Assembly: GCA_039028635.1 (NCBI GenBank)
Contig: JBCCHV010000048.1
Location: 1 to 50,287 of the forward strand
Direction of reading: 5' to 3'
Length of the DNA stretch: 50,287 nucleotides
Source: Acidobacteriota bacterium
Lineage (GTDB): Bacteria > Acidobacteriota > Thermoanaerobaculia > Multivoradales > JBCCEF01
This document shows, one piece after another, positions 7,471-16,400 of this stretch (positions are counted from its first letter, which is position 1; each line of letters opens with the position of its first letter). The position numbers and the translations under genes are program-made. Below the pieces are notes generated by a model. The model was not told the origin of the DNA and made no database searches. It was given only the letters and a program-made list of their open reading frames with translations.

Positions 7471-9275
7471 AGATGGGCGCGGTCCGAATCGCCCATCTCG
7501 ACGCCGCCTTCGGGGAAGTACTCGCGCCAGCGTTCCTCGACCGTCGCGGCGGTGGCCGCATCGCAGAACAGCTCGTCCGGGAAGTCCGGCTTGAGACGGG
7601 CGTCGATCAGCACCGGGGCTTCGAAGGCGAGGTGATTGCGCACCCGGCGAATGTCGCGGGCGTAGATGTCGGCCCCGGGCTCGAAGCGGGTGAAGGTCGT
7701 CCACAGGAAGTTGACCGCGCTGGCGGCGGCCCGCTGGGGCTCGTCGGTGAGCACCAGCAGCTGCCAGTCGGCGAAGGCGGGATGGGCGGCGAGGCGCTCG
7801 GCGGCCGCCGGATCGTCGCCGAAGGCGGGCCCTCCGACCACCAGGCAGCCGGGGCAGAAGACTTCGACTCCGGACACCTCCGGCGGCGGCTCCACCGGGG
7901 GTGAGAACTCCCGCGGTAGCTCGCGGCACGGCTCACCGATGCCCAGCCAGACCCCTTTCGAGCCGCGGTTGACCTGGGGGCCGTTGTAGTCGAGGGTGTC
8001 CATCGACAGATGCGAGAAGACGTAGAGGTCGGTCTCCGGACGGGTGCGCTCGAGGAGATGGGTCAGGACGGCTCGGAAATCCTGCAGGTCGAGGGGCCGG
8101 TCGATGGCGATGAGGAACTTGGTGAGCGAGAGCTGACCTTCGCCGAGGATGCGGAAGGCGCTCGCCATCGCTTCGCGGGGGTAGCGATCCTTGACCACGG
8201 CGGCCGCCAGCGAGTGGTAGCCGGTTTCGCCGTAGGACCAGAGATCCTGCACCGCCGGCATGACCAGCGGAAAGAGCGGTGCCAGCAGCTCCTGCAGCAG
8301 GTCGCCGATGAAGAAGTCTTCCTGGCGCGGTTTGCCCACCACCGTGGCCGGGTAGAGGGCGTCCTTGCGATGGGCGATGGCCTCGAGCTCGAAGACCGGG
8401 TAGTCGTGGCGCAGGGAGTAGTAGCCGTAGTGGTCGCCGAAGGGGCCTTCTGGACGCCGGATCTTCGGCGGCACCTTGCCGATGAGGGCGAACTCGGCTT
8501 CGGCGATCAACGGATGGGGATGGCTCGCCAGTGGGCCGGCGGTGCGCGGAAGGCGGTGGCCGGCGATCAGCGAGGCCAGCATCAGCTCGGGAACGTTCTC
8601 CGGCAGCGGCGCGATGGCCGACAGGATGAGGGCCGGCGGACCGCCGAGGAAGACGGTCACCGGCAGCGCTTCGCCGCGCTCCTCGGCGAGGCCATGATGG
8701 AAGCCACCGCCCTTGCCGATCTGCCAGTGCATGCCGGTGGTCGTGCGGTCGTGAACGTGCAGCCGGTACATGCCGAGGTTGTGCCCCTTGCCGTCCGGGT
8801 GCTCGGTGTAGACCAGCGGCAGGGTGACGAAGGGACCGCCGTCTTCGGCCCAGGTGGTCAGCACCGGCAGGCGGTCGAGGCGCGGCTCGCGGCTCACCAC
8901 CTCGAGGACCGGCGCCCGGCGCCGATTGCGCAGGCCGACCCGCAGCGCCTCGCGGGCGACGTCGCGGGCCCCCCACAGCTTGCCGGCGGTCGGCGGCAGC
9001 AGGGTCTCGGCGAGCTCGACGAGACGTTTGATGAGGCGGAGGGGGCGCTCGCCGAAGGCTTGCTCGGCTCGTCCGGCGGTTCCGAAGAGGTTGGTGACCA
9101 AGGGGAAGTCGGCACCGCGAACGTTGGTGAACAGCAGGGCCGGGCCACCGGCGGCGATCACCCGGCGGTGGATCTCCGGAACCTCGAGGCGGGCGTCGAC
9201 CGGCGCTTCGACCACCGCCAGGTCGCCCTGGCGGCGCAGGTTGTCGACGAAGGTGCGCAGGTTGGGATACGACAC
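7464..9275 (-). CDS. UbiD-family prenylated-FMN-dependent (de)carboxylase
   Basis: A 603-residue UbiD-family enzyme of full length. These enzymes use prenylated FMN with Mn and K to (de)carboxylate aromatic or unsaturated acids. Seen: the cofactor and metal region HNLGMYR (165-171, Asn166 and Arg171 matching the family's Asn and catalytic Arg) and the acidic loop EGPFGDHYGYY (276-286), where Glu276 and Asp281 match the E..D pair of Escherichia coli UbiD. The start is GTG at 9275. It lies 6 bp downstream of the cystathionine beta-synthase-like gene and is almost certainly co-transcribed with it. The UbiX prenyltransferase needed to make the cofactor is not in this window. The true substrate (a quinone precursor or another acid) is undetermined. 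Confidence 0.9.
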   Translation of the reverse strand: MSYPNLRTFVDNLRRQGDLAVVEAPVDARLEVPEIHRRVIAAGGPALLFTNVRGADFPLVTNLFGTAGRAEQAFGERPLRLIKRLVELAETLLPPTAGKLWGARDVAREALRVGLRNRRRAPVLEVVSREPRLDRLPVLTTWAEDGGPFVTLPLVYTEHPDGKGHNLGMYRLHVHDRTTTGMHWQIGKGGGFHHGLAEERGEALPVTVFLGGPPALILSAIAPLPENVPELMLASLIAGHRLPRTAGPLASHPHPLIAEAEFALIGKVPPKIRRPEGPFGDHYGYYSLRHDYPVFELEAIAHRKDALYPATVVGKPRQEDFFIGDLLQELLAPLFPLVMPAVQDLWSYGETGYHSLAAAVVKDRYPREAMASAFRILGEGQLSLTKFLIAIDRPLDLQDFRAVLTHLLERTRPETDLYVFSHLSMDTLDYNGPQVNRGSKGVWLGIGEPCRELPREFSPPVEPPPEVSGVEVFCPGCLVVGGPAFGDDPAAAERLAAHPAFADWQLLVLTDEPQRAAASAVNFLWTTFTRFEPGADIYARDIRRVRNHLAFEAPVLIDARLKPDFPDELFCDAATAATVEERWREYFPEGGVEMGDSDRAHLD

Positions 9276-9281
9276 GTCGGG

Positions 9282-10256
9282 TCAGGCCTCCAGGCCTTGG
9301 GCCCTCATCCAGTCCTGGTTGAGCTTCGACAGATAGCGCTCCCCGGAGTCCGGGAAGAGGGTGACGATCACCGCCTCCGGGCCGGCCGTCTCGGCGACTT
9401 GCCGCGCCGCCACCGCCGCGGCACCACCGGAGGAGCCGGTGAAGATGCTCTCTTTCTTCGCCAGCTCGAGGACCGCCCGATAGGCGGCGCCGTCGTCGAC
9501 GGTGATGATCTCGTCGATGGTGTCCATCCAACAGCTCCCGGGCAGGAAGTCCTCGCCGATACCGTCGATCAGGTACTGGTGGATCTGGTCTTCCGGGGGC
9601 ATTTCGCCGTGCTCGTGGTAGTAGGCATAGATCGACCCGACGGTGTCGACGCCGACCACCCGGATGTCCGGGTTCTGCTCCTTGAGGAAACGTGCCGTGC
9701 CGCTGATCGTGCCGCCGGTGCCGACCCCCGCCACCCAGTGGGTGATGCGTCCTTCGGTCTGCCGCCAGATCTCCGGCCCGGTGGTCTGATAGTGGGCCTC
9801 CGGGTTGGCCTGGTTGTGGTACTGGTACGGCAGATAGGCGCCCTCTTCATCGCGGATGCGCTCGGCGACCTTGTAGTACGAGCGCGGGTCGTTGGCTTCG
9901 ACGTTGGTCGGGCACAGGATGACCTCGACGCCGAAGGCCTGGAGCAGGGTGACCTTTTCCTGCGGAATCTTGTCGGCGGCGGTGCACACCATGCGGTAGC
10001 CCTTGAGGTTGGCGGCCATCGCCAAGCCCAGACCGGTGTTGCCGGAAGTCGGCTCGACGATGGTCCCTCCCGGCTTCAGGAGACCCTGCTTCTCGCCGGC
10101 CTCGATCAGTGCCTGGCCGATGCGGTCCTTGACGCTGGAGCCCGGATTGAAACTCTCGATCTTGGCCGCCAGGGTGGCCCCGCCGGGGGCGAAGCGGCTC
10201 AATCGAACCAGAGGAGTGTTGCCGAGAGTTTGCAGAATATCGTCGTAGATTTCCAT
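9282..10256 (-). CDS. PLP-dependent cystathionine beta-synthase / cysteine synthase-like enzyme
   Basis: A 324-residue fold-type II PLP enzyme that joins serine or O-acetylserine with a thiol. Seen: PLP-lysine Lys43 in NPGSSVKDR, SGNTG at 71-75, and the phosphate loop GTGGT (179-183). The stretches NPEAHYQTTGPEIW and DGIGEDFLPG are closer to cystathionine beta-synthase than to CysK. The C-terminal regulatory CBS (Bateman) domain and the N-terminal heme domain of the animal enzyme are absent. ATG 10256 is taken as start, with a weak AAGTGA upstream; GTG 10265 in the same frame is possible. It is the first gene of an operon with UbiD. Its leader lies in the inverted-repeat-rich gap at 10266-10578. 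Confidence 0.88.
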   Translation of the reverse strand: MEIYDDILQTLGNTPLVRLSRFAPGGATLAAKIESFNPGSSVKDRIGQALIEAGEKQGLLKPGGTIVEPTSGNTGLGLAMAANLKGYRMVCTAADKIPQEKVTLLQAFGVEVILCPTNVEANDPRSYYKVAERIRDEEGAYLPYQYHNQANPEAHYQTTGPEIWRQTEGRITHWVAGVGTGGTISGTARFLKEQNPDIRVVGVDTVGSIYAYYHEHGEMPPEDQIHQYLIDGIGEDFLPGSCWMDTIDEIITVDDGAAYRAVLELAKKESIFTGSSGGAAAVAARQVAETAGPEAVIVTLFPDSGERYLSKLNQDWMRAQGLEA

Positions 10257-10265
10257 GAAATTCAC

Positions 10266-10578
10266 TTTCTGAGTGGTTTCGGCCTTCCGCAGGCCGCAGC
10301 GGGCATCACGCCCTCGGGGAGGGCGATCCTATCAGCCTCGACGGCCGTGACGGAGAGCTCGGTTCGCCCGCTGAGGGAGGCGCTTCGGGGTCCTGTCGAC
10401 GAAGGACCGCGAGTTGCTGTCGGCAGCAAGCAGGCGCCTGCTACTCGAGCCGAAGCGAGTGGCGCGAGGCAGCGGTAGAGCCGCTGAGGATGGTGGTGAA
10501 GACGCACGACCTGTGGGGGGCGCCCGGCGCCCCTCGAAAGGCAGCAGCCTGCTAAAGTGCAGGCGGGGGAGGGAACCT
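10266..10578. other. Intergenic region dense in stem-loops (possible structured RNA)
   Basis: No gene is visible between the divergent cystathionine beta-synthase-like gene and sspB. Perfect stems: GGCCT/AGGCC (10281-10295), CGCCCTC/GAGGGCG (10309-10325), GGTCCT/AGGACC (10389-10408), TTGCTG-TCGG-CAGCAA (10414-10429), CTACTCG/CGAGTGG with one G-T pair (10441-10462), CAGCGG/CCGCTG (10470-10486), GGGGCGCC/GGCGCCCC (10517-10533), plus a 14-bp palindrome AGCAGGCGCCTGCT (10429-10442). CCGCTGAGG occurs twice (10368-10376, 10481-10489), so CAGCGG (10470-10475) has two possible partners. Which strand is transcribed is not evident. Confidence 0.45.
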
Positions 10579-11040
10579 ATGGCCGACGGCAACCTGGACT
10601 ATCCGGCACTGGTGCAAGAAGCGCTGAGGGATGTGGTGCGCCTGGCGCTGGAACAGGTCGTCGAGGATGGTCTGCCGGGCGATCATCATCTCTACATCGC
10701 CTTTCGCACCACCGACCCCGGGGTGCAGATCCCGTCCTCCCTGCTCGCTCTCCACCCGGAAGAGCTCACCATCGTCCTGCAGCACCAGTACTGGGACCTC
10801 GAGGTCAGCCGCGAGGAGTTTTCCGTCGTTCTCTCCTTCAGCGGTCGGCGTCAGCGCATCGTGGTGCCGTTCTCGGCGATGACCTCCTTCGCCGATCCCG
10901 AGGGGCCCTTCGGTCTCAAGTTCGAGGCACCGACCTCGGAGCCCGATCCGGATCCGGAAGAGGAGCCGGTACCGGAGCATGGCGAGATCGAGGAGTCCGA
11001 CAAGGTGGTTTCGCTGGACCGCTTCCGCAAGCGGCGCTAG
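10579..11040 (+). CDS. sspB: SspB-family ClpXP adaptor / stringent starvation protein B-like
   Basis: A 153-residue cytoplasmic protein. SspB binds ssrA-tagged substrates and hands them to the ClpXP protease. Seen: DYPALVQEALRDVVRLALEQV near the N-terminus, GLPGDHHLYIAFRTTDPGVQIP, the core EELTIVLQHQYWDLEVSREEFSVVLSF, and IVVPFSAMTSFADP, all typical of the alphaproteobacterial-type SspB family. An acidic Pro-rich linker (about 115-140) follows, then a short C-terminal VVSLDRFRKRR, comparable to the SspB tail that docks on ClpX. The start ATG has GGGAGGGA just upstream. It stands alone, divergent from the cystathionine beta-synthase operon, and a hairpin overlaps its stop. Confidence 0.85.
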   Translation: MADGNLDYPALVQEALRDVVRLALEQVVEDGLPGDHHLYIAFRTTDPGVQIPSSLLALHPEELTIVLQHQYWDLEVSREEFSVVLSFSGRRQRIVVPFSAMTSFADPEGPFGLKFEAPTSEPDPDPEEEPVPEHGEIEESDKVVSLDRFRKRR

Positions 11041-11061
11041 TCCGCGCCTTCTTCCGCGGAC
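11040..11061 (+). terminator. Hairpin at the sspB stop
   Basis: GTCCGCG (11040-11046) pairs perfectly with CGCGGAC (11055-11061) over an 8-nt loop. It begins on the last base of the TAG stop. No T tract follows. Confidence 0.4.
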
Positions 11062-11124
11062 GAGATCGCACCGAGCGTAGTCCCTGTTGCCCCGACCGCG
11101 GGCAAGATCGGATAAACCTATTTG

Positions 11125-11152
11125 CTTTTCAATATCGTAATAGGGGTATGAT
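11125..11152 (+). promoter_or_regulatory. Candidate promoter of the exporter-GNAT-NRPS-1 operon
   Basis: TTTTCA (11125-11130) and TATGAT (11147-11152, 5 of 6 matches) are separated by 16 bp within a marked AT-rich dip (about 11110-11200). This is the only AT-rich stretch upstream of the first NRPS operon. Confidence 0.4.
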
Positions 11153-11194
11153 TCCGAACAGAGAATGAGAAAAATATTTTCAGTTACTTAAATA

Positions 11195-11210
11195 CATGAC
11201 GACAGTCATG
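11195..11210. promoter_or_regulatory. Inverted repeat overlapping the exporter leader
   Basis: CATGAC-GACA-GTCATG is a perfect 6-bp dyad. It ends 1 nt before the AAGGAG ribosome site (11212-11217) of the MFS gene and contains both alternative upstream ATGs (11196, 11208). It could be an operator or a small hairpin controlling translation. Confidence 0.4.
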
Positions 11211-11225
11211 CAAGGAGAGGCCGTC

Positions 11226-12599
11226 ATGGGGGAATCCTCGCCGCCCGGACTCGGGGCGTTTCTTCGTATCTGGTTGGGACAGTCGATCTCGCTGTTCGGC
11301 TCCGGCCTCACCGCCTTCGCGGTCGGGGTCTGGACCTTCGAAACCACCGGCTCGGTGACGCTCTTCTCGCTCATCGCAGTGGCCGCCTCTCTGCCGCCGA
11401 TCTTTCTCTCGCCCTTTGCCGGCGCGCTCCTCGACCGCCACGACCGCCGCTGGCTGATGATCCTGAGCGACGCCGGTGCGGCGCTGGCGACGGGGGCGTT
11501 GGTGCTGTTGATCTGGAGCGGAGCCCTCCAGATCTGGCACCTGTTCGTGATCGCCGGCCTGAGCGCCGCCTTCGGGACTTTCCAGCATCCGGCCTTCTCC
11601 GCCGTGACCACCCTCTTGGTGCCGCGGGAGCACCTCGGGCGTGCCGCCGGTCTGGTTCAGATGGGGCAGGCCGGAGCCCAGATCCTGGCCCCGCTGGTCG
11701 CCGGCTTCCTGCTGATCAAGATCCAGCTCGCCGGTGTCATCGCCGTCGACTTGGCGACCTTCCTGCTGGCGGTGATTCTGTTGCTGACGGTGCGCATTCC
11801 ACGACCGGAGGTCTCCGTTGAGGGCGCCGGAGCGCGTAGCTCGCTGTGGCGCGAAGCGGCGTTCGGCTGGCACTACATCCGTCGACGCGGTGGCCTGTTG
11901 AGGCTGCTGGCCTATTTCGCCGGGCTCAATTTTCTGGTCCCCCTCGGCATGCTGCTGGCGGTGCCGTTGGTGCTCTCCTTCCGCACTGCCGCCGAGCTCG
12001 GCACGGTGCAGGCCATCGGCGGAATCGGCTTTCTGGTTGGCAGCATCTTCATGGCCGGCTGGGGAGGTCCCAAGAAGAAGATCCTGGGAATCCTGGGTCT
12101 GGCGCCGCTGATCAGCGTCGGGTTGGTGGTGACCGGAGCCACCGCCTCGGTACCGTGGATCGCCTGCGGGCTGTTCTTGGTCTTCTTCACCTTCCCGATC
12201 CTCAACGGCTGTAGTCAGGCGATCTGGCAGACCAAGGTGGAACCGGACGTTCAGGGGCGGGTCTTCGCCATCCGTTCGCTGGTGGCGCAGGGCACTGCGC
12301 CCCTCGGCTTTCTGCTGGCGGGTCCCCTTTCCGACCGGGTATTCGGCCCATTGCTGGCCGAAGGGGGCCCACTCGCCGACACCTTCGTGGGGCAGGTGAT
12401 CGGAGTGGGCGCGGGACGGGGCGTCGGGCTCCTGATGGTGACCATGGGGGGAGTCTTCCTGGTTCTCACCTTGTTGGCATTCGCTTCGGGTTCGTTGCGG
12501 CGACTCGAGGACGAGCTGCCAGACGCGGTGTTGCCCCAAGCAGCGGCCCAGGAACCGTCGCCGACGGATTCGCCGGAAGCCGAGCCACAGGTGGGCTGA
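11226..12599 (+). CDS. MFS exporter, EntS-like
   Basis: A 457-residue major facilitator protein with about 12 hydrophobic segments. The first half (FLRIWLGQSISLFGSGLTAFAVGVW, the DRHDRRWLMILSD loop between helices 2 and 3, then PREHLGRAAGLVQMGQAGAQILAPL) resembles the MFS_3/EntS group that exports siderophores and peptides. The C-terminal tail (about 430-457) is soluble and Pro/Glu-rich. ATG 11226 is chosen because AAGGAG lies 8 nt upstream; 11196 and 11208 are in-frame alternatives. The TGA overlaps the ATG of the GNAT gene (TGATG), and NRPS-1 follows, so export of the NRPS product or self-protection is the likely role (inference from context). Confidence 0.85.
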   Translation: MGESSPPGLGAFLRIWLGQSISLFGSGLTAFAVGVWTFETTGSVTLFSLIAVAASLPPIFLSPFAGALLDRHDRRWLMILSDAGAALATGALVLLIWSGALQIWHLFVIAGLSAAFGTFQHPAFSAVTTLLVPREHLGRAAGLVQMGQAGAQILAPLVAGFLLIKIQLAGVIAVDLATFLLAVILLLTVRIPRPEVSVEGAGARSSLWREAAFGWHYIRRRGGLLRLLAYFAGLNFLVPLGMLLAVPLVLSFRTAAELGTVQAIGGIGFLVGSIFMAGWGGPKKKILGILGLAPLISVGLVVTGATASVPWIACGLFLVFFTFPILNGCSQAIWQTKVEPDVQGRVFAIRSLVAQGTAPLGFLLAGPLSDRVFGPLLAEGGPLADTFVGQVIGVGAGRGVGLLMVTMGGVFLVLTLLAFASGSLRRLEDELPDAVLPQAAAQEPSPTDSPEAEPQVG

Positions 12600-13348
12600 T
12601 GGACCTCACCGTTTGCTCTTTGGCCGAGCGACCGGACCTGCGGCGCAAAGTCGAAGCCCTGCAGCGCAGGGCCTGGCCGCTCTTCATGTGGCTGGGCCAC
12701 GATGAAGCGGCGGAGCGCTACTGGTCGGCGATCTTCGAGACCTTCGCGGCGTACCAGATCTGCTTCTTGGTCGGTGGCAAGGTGATCGCCGCTTCCCACA
12801 GCTTGCCTTACGGGTGGGACGGCAGCATCGAAGGCTTGCCCGCCGGCTGGGACGACTCCCTGGTGCGCGGCTTCGACCATCACCGCGCCGGGCGCGCGCC
12901 GAACACCCTCGGGGTGCTGTCGATGGTGCTGTCTTCCAAGCATCAAGGGCAGGGCCTGAGTGGCCGCATGGTCCAGGAGTTCGTTCATCTCGCCCGGCGT
13001 CAGGCCCTCGACACCTGCATCGTGCCGGTGCGGCCGACTTTGAAGCACCAGCACCTCGAGATGGCGATCGAAGACTACGTCGCTTGGCGCCGCGACGATG
13101 GTCTGCCCTGGGACCCCTGGCTGCGCGTCCACGCCCGCCTCGGGGCCGAGACCTTGGCCATCGCCCATGCCTCGATGACCTACACCGGAACTCTTCGGGA
13201 GTGGGAATCGTGGACTCGCCTGAAATTTCCCGAGAGCGGTTCCTATCCCATCACCGGGGGATTGGTTCCCCTCGAGGTCGACCGCGACCACGACCGTGGG
13301 ACCTACGTCGAGCCCAACGTCTGGGTTCGCCACCGGGTGGCTTCCTGA
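12599..13348 (+). CDS. GNAT-family acyltransferase
   Basis: A 249-residue protein with the acetyl-CoA pyrophosphate-binding signature of GNAT enzymes: the strand LGVLSMVLSSKHQGQGLSGRM, with HQGQGLSG at 115-122 matching Q/R-x-x-G-x-G/A. The rest is not closely recognisable; long Trp/His-rich segments (about 170-240) suggest a specialised acceptor. It overlaps the exporter stop by 1 bp and lies 70 bp before NRPS-1, so it is probably part of the cluster. It could N-acylate the peptide or a precursor amino acid, or give self-resistance; the sequence does not decide. A perfect palindrome CGGTCGACCG (13352-13361) follows the stop. Confidence 0.7.
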   Translation: MDLTVCSLAERPDLRRKVEALQRRAWPLFMWLGHDEAAERYWSAIFETFAAYQICFLVGGKVIAASHSLPYGWDGSIEGLPAGWDDSLVRGFDHHRAGRAPNTLGVLSMVLSSKHQGQGLSGRMVQEFVHLARRQALDTCIVPVRPTLKHQHLEMAIEDYVAWRRDDGLPWDPWLRVHARLGAETLAIAHASMTYTGTLREWESWTRLKFPESGSYPITGGLVPLEVDRDHDRGTYVEPNVWVRHRVAS

Positions 13349-13418
13349 CGACGGTCGACCGCCCTCGCTTTGCTGTCCCTTGAATTCGATTTCGCACCAG
13401 CCATGAGGAACTCCAGCC

Positions 13419-16400
13419 ATGACTGCTACCCAGCTCGACCGCGGGAAGCGCAACGCCCTGCTGCGCCGTGCCCTCGAGGCGCGACGTTCGCAGAAGCAGG
13501 CCTCGTCGGCCGCTGCCGACGCCGCCATGACCTCCGCCCAGGAACGCCTGTGGTTTCTCGAGCGCTTCACCCCCGGCACGCCGCTGTTCAACATCACCCG
13601 GGCCTTCGAGCTGCGGGGTGCCCTCGACGCTGATCGCCTCGAGCAGGCCCTCGATCGGCTGATCGCCCGCCACGAGGCCCTGCGCACCGGCTTTCGCACC
13701 GTCGATGGCCAGCCGCTGCCTTTCGTCGTTCCGTCGGCGAGCTTCGCCCTCGAGCGCAGAGATCTCACGGAGCTCGCTTCGGCAGCGCGGTCGGTGGCCC
13801 TGGAGGAGATCGAAGCAGAGCTGGCGCGGCGGCCCTTCGACCTCGAGGCCCCGCCCCTGTTGCGCTCTCTTCTGGTGAGGGTCGAGGAGGACCACTACCG
13901 CTGGCTGCTGTCGCTGCATCACCTGGTCTTCGATGGCTGGTCGCTGGACGTTCTCTTGCGCCAGCTGGGAACGCTGTGGGAGTCCCTGGGGGCGCCGCCG
14001 CGAGGGGGCTCGGAGGCGGCGGGCTTGGCGCCGGAGGCGGTGCCCTTCTCGGACTATCAGCGCTGGCAGGCCGACGGTGGTTTGCGCGACGCCGATGGCG
14101 CCTACTGGCGGGATCTACTGGCTGGGCCGCTGCCGGTGCTCGATTTGGCCACCGACCATCGGCGGCCGGAGGTCGCTTCCCTGGCCGGTGATGGCCTGCA
14201 CTTTCGTTTGCCGACGGCGGAGCTGCGGCAGCTCGCCCAACGCGCTGGGGTCAGCCTGTTCTCGGTGCTGCTCAGCGGCTGGGCCCTGACCCTCGGCCGC
14301 CTCGCCCAGCAGGGCCGCGTCGTGGTCGGCACGCCGGTCGCCAACCGGCTGCGGCAGGAGACCGAAGACACCATCGGTCTGTTTGTCAACACCCTGCCGC
14401 TGGTCCTCGACGTGACCGGCGAGGGCACCGTCCTCGACCTGCTGCAGCGGGTCCATGAGCGGCTGCTCGAAGGACTGGCCCACCAGGGCTATCCCTTCGC
14501 CCGCATGGTCGAGGATGCCGCTCCGGGACGCCGTCTCGGCTACACCCCTTTCTTCCAGAACCTGTTCTCCTTCCAGAATGCCCAGGGCGAGGCCTTGAAG
14601 CTCTCCGGTGTCGAGGTCGACGGACCGCGAGTGGTCGAGAAGGGCGCCGTCGAGCTCGACCTCATGATGACCCTCGAGGAGCGCCCCGACGGCGCCGTCG
14701 ATGGGCGCTTCGGGTACCGCACAGAGCTGTTCACGGAGGCGACGGCGACGAGCTTCCTGGACGCATACCGCCAGGTGTTGGCGGCGATGGCCGCGGCTCC
14801 GGATGGGCTGCCGGCGAGAATCCCTCTGGTGCCGCCGGAGGCGGTGGTGGTGCCGGTGGCCGGTGACTGGCCGCGCGACGTCAGCCTCTACGATCTCTTC
14901 GTCACCCAGGCGGCGGTGCAGCCGCAGAAGGTGGCGCTCTCCTGGGCGCTGGGCGATGGCGACGAGTCCTTGACCTATGGCGAGCTCGCCGAGCGGGTCG
15001 AAGGGCTGGCGGCTCATCTGCAATCCCTCGGCGTGGGGCCTGACGTGGCGGTCGCCGTGGCGCTGCCGCGGAGCGGCGATCTGGTCGTTGCGCTGCTCGC
15101 CGTGATGGCCGCGGGCGGGGCCTACGTGCCCCTCGATCCGAGCTACCCGCGGACTCGCCTGGAGCACATGCTCGACGACAGCGGTGCCGATCTGGTGATC
15201 AGCGAGGCGGGAGTGCTGCCGCGGGAGCTGGTCGCCGACCGCCAGGTGGTGACGGTCGCTGCCGGCGACGAGCACGAGGGCAACCTGAGTCCGGTCTTGG
15301 GGGCCGACTCGCGGCTCGCCTACATCATCTACACCTCCGGCTCGACGGGGCGCCCCAAAGGCGTCGCCTCGAGCCATCGCGGCGCCGTCAGTCTGCTGCG
15401 CTGGGCGCGCCGAGAGCTTGCCGACGAGGTTCCCGACGGTGTGGCGGCGGTGACCTCCGTGTGCTTCGACCTGTCGGTCTTCGAGCTCTTCTTTCCGCTC
15501 GCCTGGGGCGGCAGCGTGGTGCTGCTCGAGAATCCCCTGGCGCTGGGGCGCCTGCCGAGCGGTCTGGCGAGCCGGATCCGTTGGCTCAACACGGTGCCTT
15601 CGGTGGCCGCCGAGTGGCTGCGCCAGGAGGCCATTCCGCCGACCGTGCAGCGCCTCTCCCTGGCCGGTGAGCCGCTGCGCCGCTCCCTCGCCGATGGTCT
15701 CTACGATCTGCCCGGCGTCACCGAGGTCTACAACCTCTATGGCCCCTCCGAGGACACCACCTACTCCACCGGCGTGTTGGTACCGCGTCGAGAAGCCACC
15801 GAGCCGAGCCTCGGAACGGCGATCACCGAGACCGGTGCCTACGTGACCGATGATCGCCTCGAGCTGCTTCCCCAGGGGGCGGCCGGCGAGCTTTGCCTGG
15901 CCGGCGCCGGGCTGGCTCGCGGCTACCACGGTCAGCCGGCACGGACCGCCGAGAGCTTTCGCCCGGATCCCTGGAGCGGTGAGCCCGGTGGCCGGGTCTA
16001 CCGCACCGGCGACCGCGTGCGGCGCCGCGCCGACGGCGAGCTCGAGTTCCTCGGCCGCTTCGATCATCAGGTCAAGGTCCGCGGATTGCGCATCGAGCTG
16101 GGCGAGATCGAGACCGCCCTCGAGGCTCATCCCGCCGTGCGGGCGGCGGCGGCCGGCGTCGAGGGAGTGGCGGAGGATGCCGTGCTGCGGACCTGGTACG
16201 TGGCGGACGGCGAGCCTCTGTCGGACGACGAGCTGCGGACCTTCCTCGGGCGGAAACTGCCGCAGTTCATGGTGCCGACGAGCTTTCGACGTCTCGACGA
16301 GCTGCCGCGGTCTCCGAACGGCAAGCTCGATCGCGCCGCCCTGCCGGTGGGGCAGGATGATGACCTTCCGACGGCGCCACCGGTGGCGCCGCGCAACCGT

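Noticed and set aside
8010-10478. 822-codon plus-strand frame across the UbiD and cystathionine beta-synthase-like genes
   Set aside because: It is antisense to two well-supported enzymes and has no domain signal.
10389-10486. Possible tRNA or other known structural RNA
   Set aside because: The hairpins do not form a cloverleaf with a TTCGA T-loop or an acceptor stem, and I saw no SRP, RNase P or tmRNA core motifs on either strand.
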